Shown piece after piece: positions 62,661 to 64,000 of a stretch of 64,000 nucleotides of DNA (position 1 is the stretch's first letter; each line of letters starts with the position of its first letter). The notes under the pieces are model-generated. The model was not told where the DNA came from. It saw nothing but the letters and a program-made list of their open reading frames with translations, and ran no database searches. A program made the translations under genes and the position numbers. Source of the stretch: Paenibacillus validus NBRC 15382 (GTDB lineage: Bacteria > Bacillota > Bacilli > Paenibacillales > NBRC-103111); NCBI RefSeq assembly GCF_004000985.1, contig NZ_BIMH01000005.1:147274-211273 (forward strand). Reading direction: 5' to 3'.

Positions 62661-63395
62661 ATGTCATCTTTAAAATTCACGCTTGAAAATATTGATAAAG
62701 TCATTGACCGGAGTGCCATGGTTGCGCCGGAGATTGATCCGAAGCGCACGGTGTTACTCGTGATGGATATGCAGCCCGTATGCACCGATCCCGATGGCGC
62801 GCTGGCCATTCCGAGCGTGGGAGGTGCCCCGAGCGGAAAGGACACGGTCGAACCGGTCGAGCGGGTCGTCAAGCGGTTCCGTGAGGAAGGCAGTCCGATC
62901 ATATGGTCTCAGTGGGGCCTGAGTCCTGAAGGTCTCGATAAGGGCATCTGCGCCCTGAAGTGGCCGGGCTTAAATCCGGGCACGCCGGAGTCGCCCGCAA
63001 GCTGGGGGAACCCTCAGACAGATAATTTTGCGGGCAACCTGGAACCCCGGGAAGGGGAACCCGTTCTGCGGAGAAGCCGCTTCAGCGTCTTCGTGGGCAC
63101 GCAGCTTGAAGAATACTTGCGGGAGCTCGGGACGGAGTTCCTGGTGATCGCCGGCATCACCTCGGCGAACTGCGTCCACTCCACCACGATCGACGCATGG
63201 AACCGAACTTACAAGGTCATCGTGCTTGCGGACTGCACGACCGCGGTCCCGAGTCCCCATACGCACGATGTGCCTCTCGGGTACGGACAGCACTGGGAAG
63301 CGCTGCGTAATATTCAAATGAACTACGGCGACGTGATCACGAGCGAGGAGCTCTTCGAGAAGCTGGACAACGCCAAGAAATATCAGCAGGCGTAA
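62661..63395 (+). CDS. Isochorismatase-family cysteine hydrolase
   Basis: This is an alpha/beta hydrolase of the isochorismatase/nicotinamidase group, 244 residues. The triad Asp is Asp36 (V-M-D-M-Q) and the nucleophile Cys171 is in G-I-T-S-A-N-C-V-H-S-T. The usual triad Lys before the R-[FY]-S-x-F motif is Arg here (R138 in R-R-S-R-F-S-V-F). The cis-peptide region before Cys is normal. The family hydrolyses amides or vinyl ethers; the substrate is unknown. AAGGAGGAA precedes the ATG. GC content is visibly higher than in the genes to the left. Confidence 0.86.
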   Translation: MSSLKFTLENIDKVIDRSAMVAPEIDPKRTVLLVMDMQPVCTDPDGALAIPSVGGAPSGKDTVEPVERVVKRFREEGSPIIWSQWGLSPEGLDKGICALKWPGLNPGTPESPASWGNPQTDNFAGNLEPREGEPVLRRSRFSVFVGTQLEEYLRELGTEFLVIAGITSANCVHSTTIDAWNRTYKVIVLADCTTAVPSPHTHDVPLGYGQHWEALRNIQMNYGDVITSEELFEKLDNAKKYQQA

Positions 63396-63491
63396 TGCTC
63401 ATCTTAACGATTAACGGCAAGGGCCGGCGATTGCCGGCTAGGAACACGAACGGAAGTTGATCATGGATGTTCATGAAAGGGAGCGAAAGAT

Positions 63492-64000
63492 ATGAGGCTA
63501 ACCGGCAGGCGCGTTGCGCTGCTTATCGAGGATGATTACCAGGAGCTGGAGGCGTGGTATCCGGTCCTCCGGCTCCAAGAGGAGGGAGCGACGGTCGTAA
63601 TCGTCGGATCGGGCAGGAAATCCACTTATGACAGTAAACTCGGCTACCCGATCACGGCTGACCGGTCCGCGGACGAGGTCAGTGCGGATGAGTTCGACGC
63701 GGTTGTGATTCCCGGCGGATTCGCTCCGGATCACATGCGGCTCTCTAAGCCCATGGTCGATCTTGTCCGCGGGGCGTACGAGTCCGGGAAGTTGACGGCG
63801 GCTATCTGCCACGGCGGATGGATGCTCGCGTCAGCGGGTGCGGTACGCGGGCGGCGGGCGACGGGCTATCTGCCGATTCGCGACGACGTGGTGAACGCCG
63901 GGGGCGAGTGGGTAGATGCTGAGGTCGTGTGCGACGGGAACGTGATTACGTCCCGGACGCCTGAAGATTTGCCGGCCTTCGCCCGGGAGATCGTCAAGTA
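63492..64000 (+). CDS. DJ-1/PfpI family protein, 3' cut by the window end
   Basis: This is a glutamine-amidotransferase-like protein of the PfpI/YhbO group (protease, chaperone or glyoxalase-like activities have been reported for the family). It opens at ATG 63492 behind AAAGGGAGCGAAAG and runs 169 codons to the window edge, where the next codon begins TA. The N-terminal I-E-D-D-Y-Q-E-L-E holds the conserved Glu, IPGGFAPD the oxyanion region, and A-I-C-H-G-G the nucleophile Cys106-His107. C-terminal TSRTPEDLPAF is near the usual family end, so only a few residues are missing. Confidence 0.88.
   Translation, partial: MRLTGRRVALLIEDDYQELEAWYPVLRLQEEGATVVIVGSGRKSTYDSKLGYPITADRSADEVSADEFDAVVIPGGFAPDHMRLSKPMVDLVRGAYESGKLTAAICHGGWMLASAGAVRGRRATGYLPIRDDVVNAGGEWVDAEVVCDGNVITSRTPEDLPAFAREIVK

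Overview
The window looks like a chromosomal segment from a spore-forming Bacillota, most likely Paenibacillaceae. The basis is the strong AGGAGG-type ribosome binding sites with many TTG and GTG starts, lipoproteins with lipobox signals, a gerA/gerC/gerB-type germination operon, a FadF-type iron-sulfur oxidoreductase, a stalk-domain secreted protein, a giant cyclic-glucan-synthase-like enzyme and a perfect CcpA cre match. Genus is inferred from gene content only. Nearly all genes are on the plus strand. I saw no rRNA, tRNA, CRISPR array or intact insertion sequence.

Layout. (1) 1-4970: the end of a molybdenum hydroxylase operon (FAD subunit, 2Fe-2S subunit) followed by its cofactor genes: moaA, an XdhC/CoxI factor, a MocA-like nucleotidyltransferase and a MoeA-like molybdopterin-binding protein. 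(2) 5042-10054: a complete 2-oxoacid/acetoin dehydrogenase-type complex (E3, E1 alpha, E1 beta, E2) with a small tautomerase gene inside it. (3) 10293-37841: a long catabolic island. It holds an MmgE/PrpD protein, an HyuA/HyuB pair that looks like an acetone/acetophenone-type carboxylase, a Liv-type ABC importer with a fused permease-ATPase, an iron alcohol dehydrogenase, an SDR, a thioesterase, a TetR regulator, a second 2-oxoacid dehydrogenase complex with rearranged domains, an enoyl-CoA hydratase, an acyl-CoA ligase, an acyl-CoA dehydrogenase, EtfB, EtfA, a FadF-type oxidoreductase and a thiolase. (4) 38043-39272: a TetR regulator with two SMR efflux subunits. (5) 39387-43361: an alkanesulfonate operon (ssuC, ssuA, ssuB, ssuD order). 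(6) 43475-44215: a damaged DUF427 gene between palindromic sites and a terminator. (7) 44301-48478: a spore germination receptor operon. (8) 48628-50376: a secreted stalk-domain protein. (9) 50564-50732: a probable transposase relic. (10) 50866-59325: a 2819-residue glucan-synthase-like protein. (11) 59725-62413: a GntR regulator, an enolase-superfamily cycloisomerase and a metallo-beta-lactamase-fold lactonase. (12) 62451-64000: a cre site, a short amidohydrolase relic, an isochorismatase-family hydrolase and a PfpI/DJ-1 protein cut by the window end, in visibly GC-richer DNA.

How it fits together. The catabolic island reads as one programme: uptake of a small acid or aromatic by the Liv importer, oxidation of an alcohol to a ketone (SDR or Fe-ADH), ATP-dependent carboxylation of the ketone (HyuA/HyuB with a zinc tail), CoA activation (ligase), and thiolysis or beta-oxidation feeding electrons through ETF and FadF to menaquinone. 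The substrate is not visible from sequence. An 18-bp motif, ATACC-N8-GGTAT and close variants, occurs in front of the carboxylase genes, the importer, the thioesterase-tetR operon and the separate efflux tetR, so a TetR-controlled regulon can be drawn directly from the DNA.
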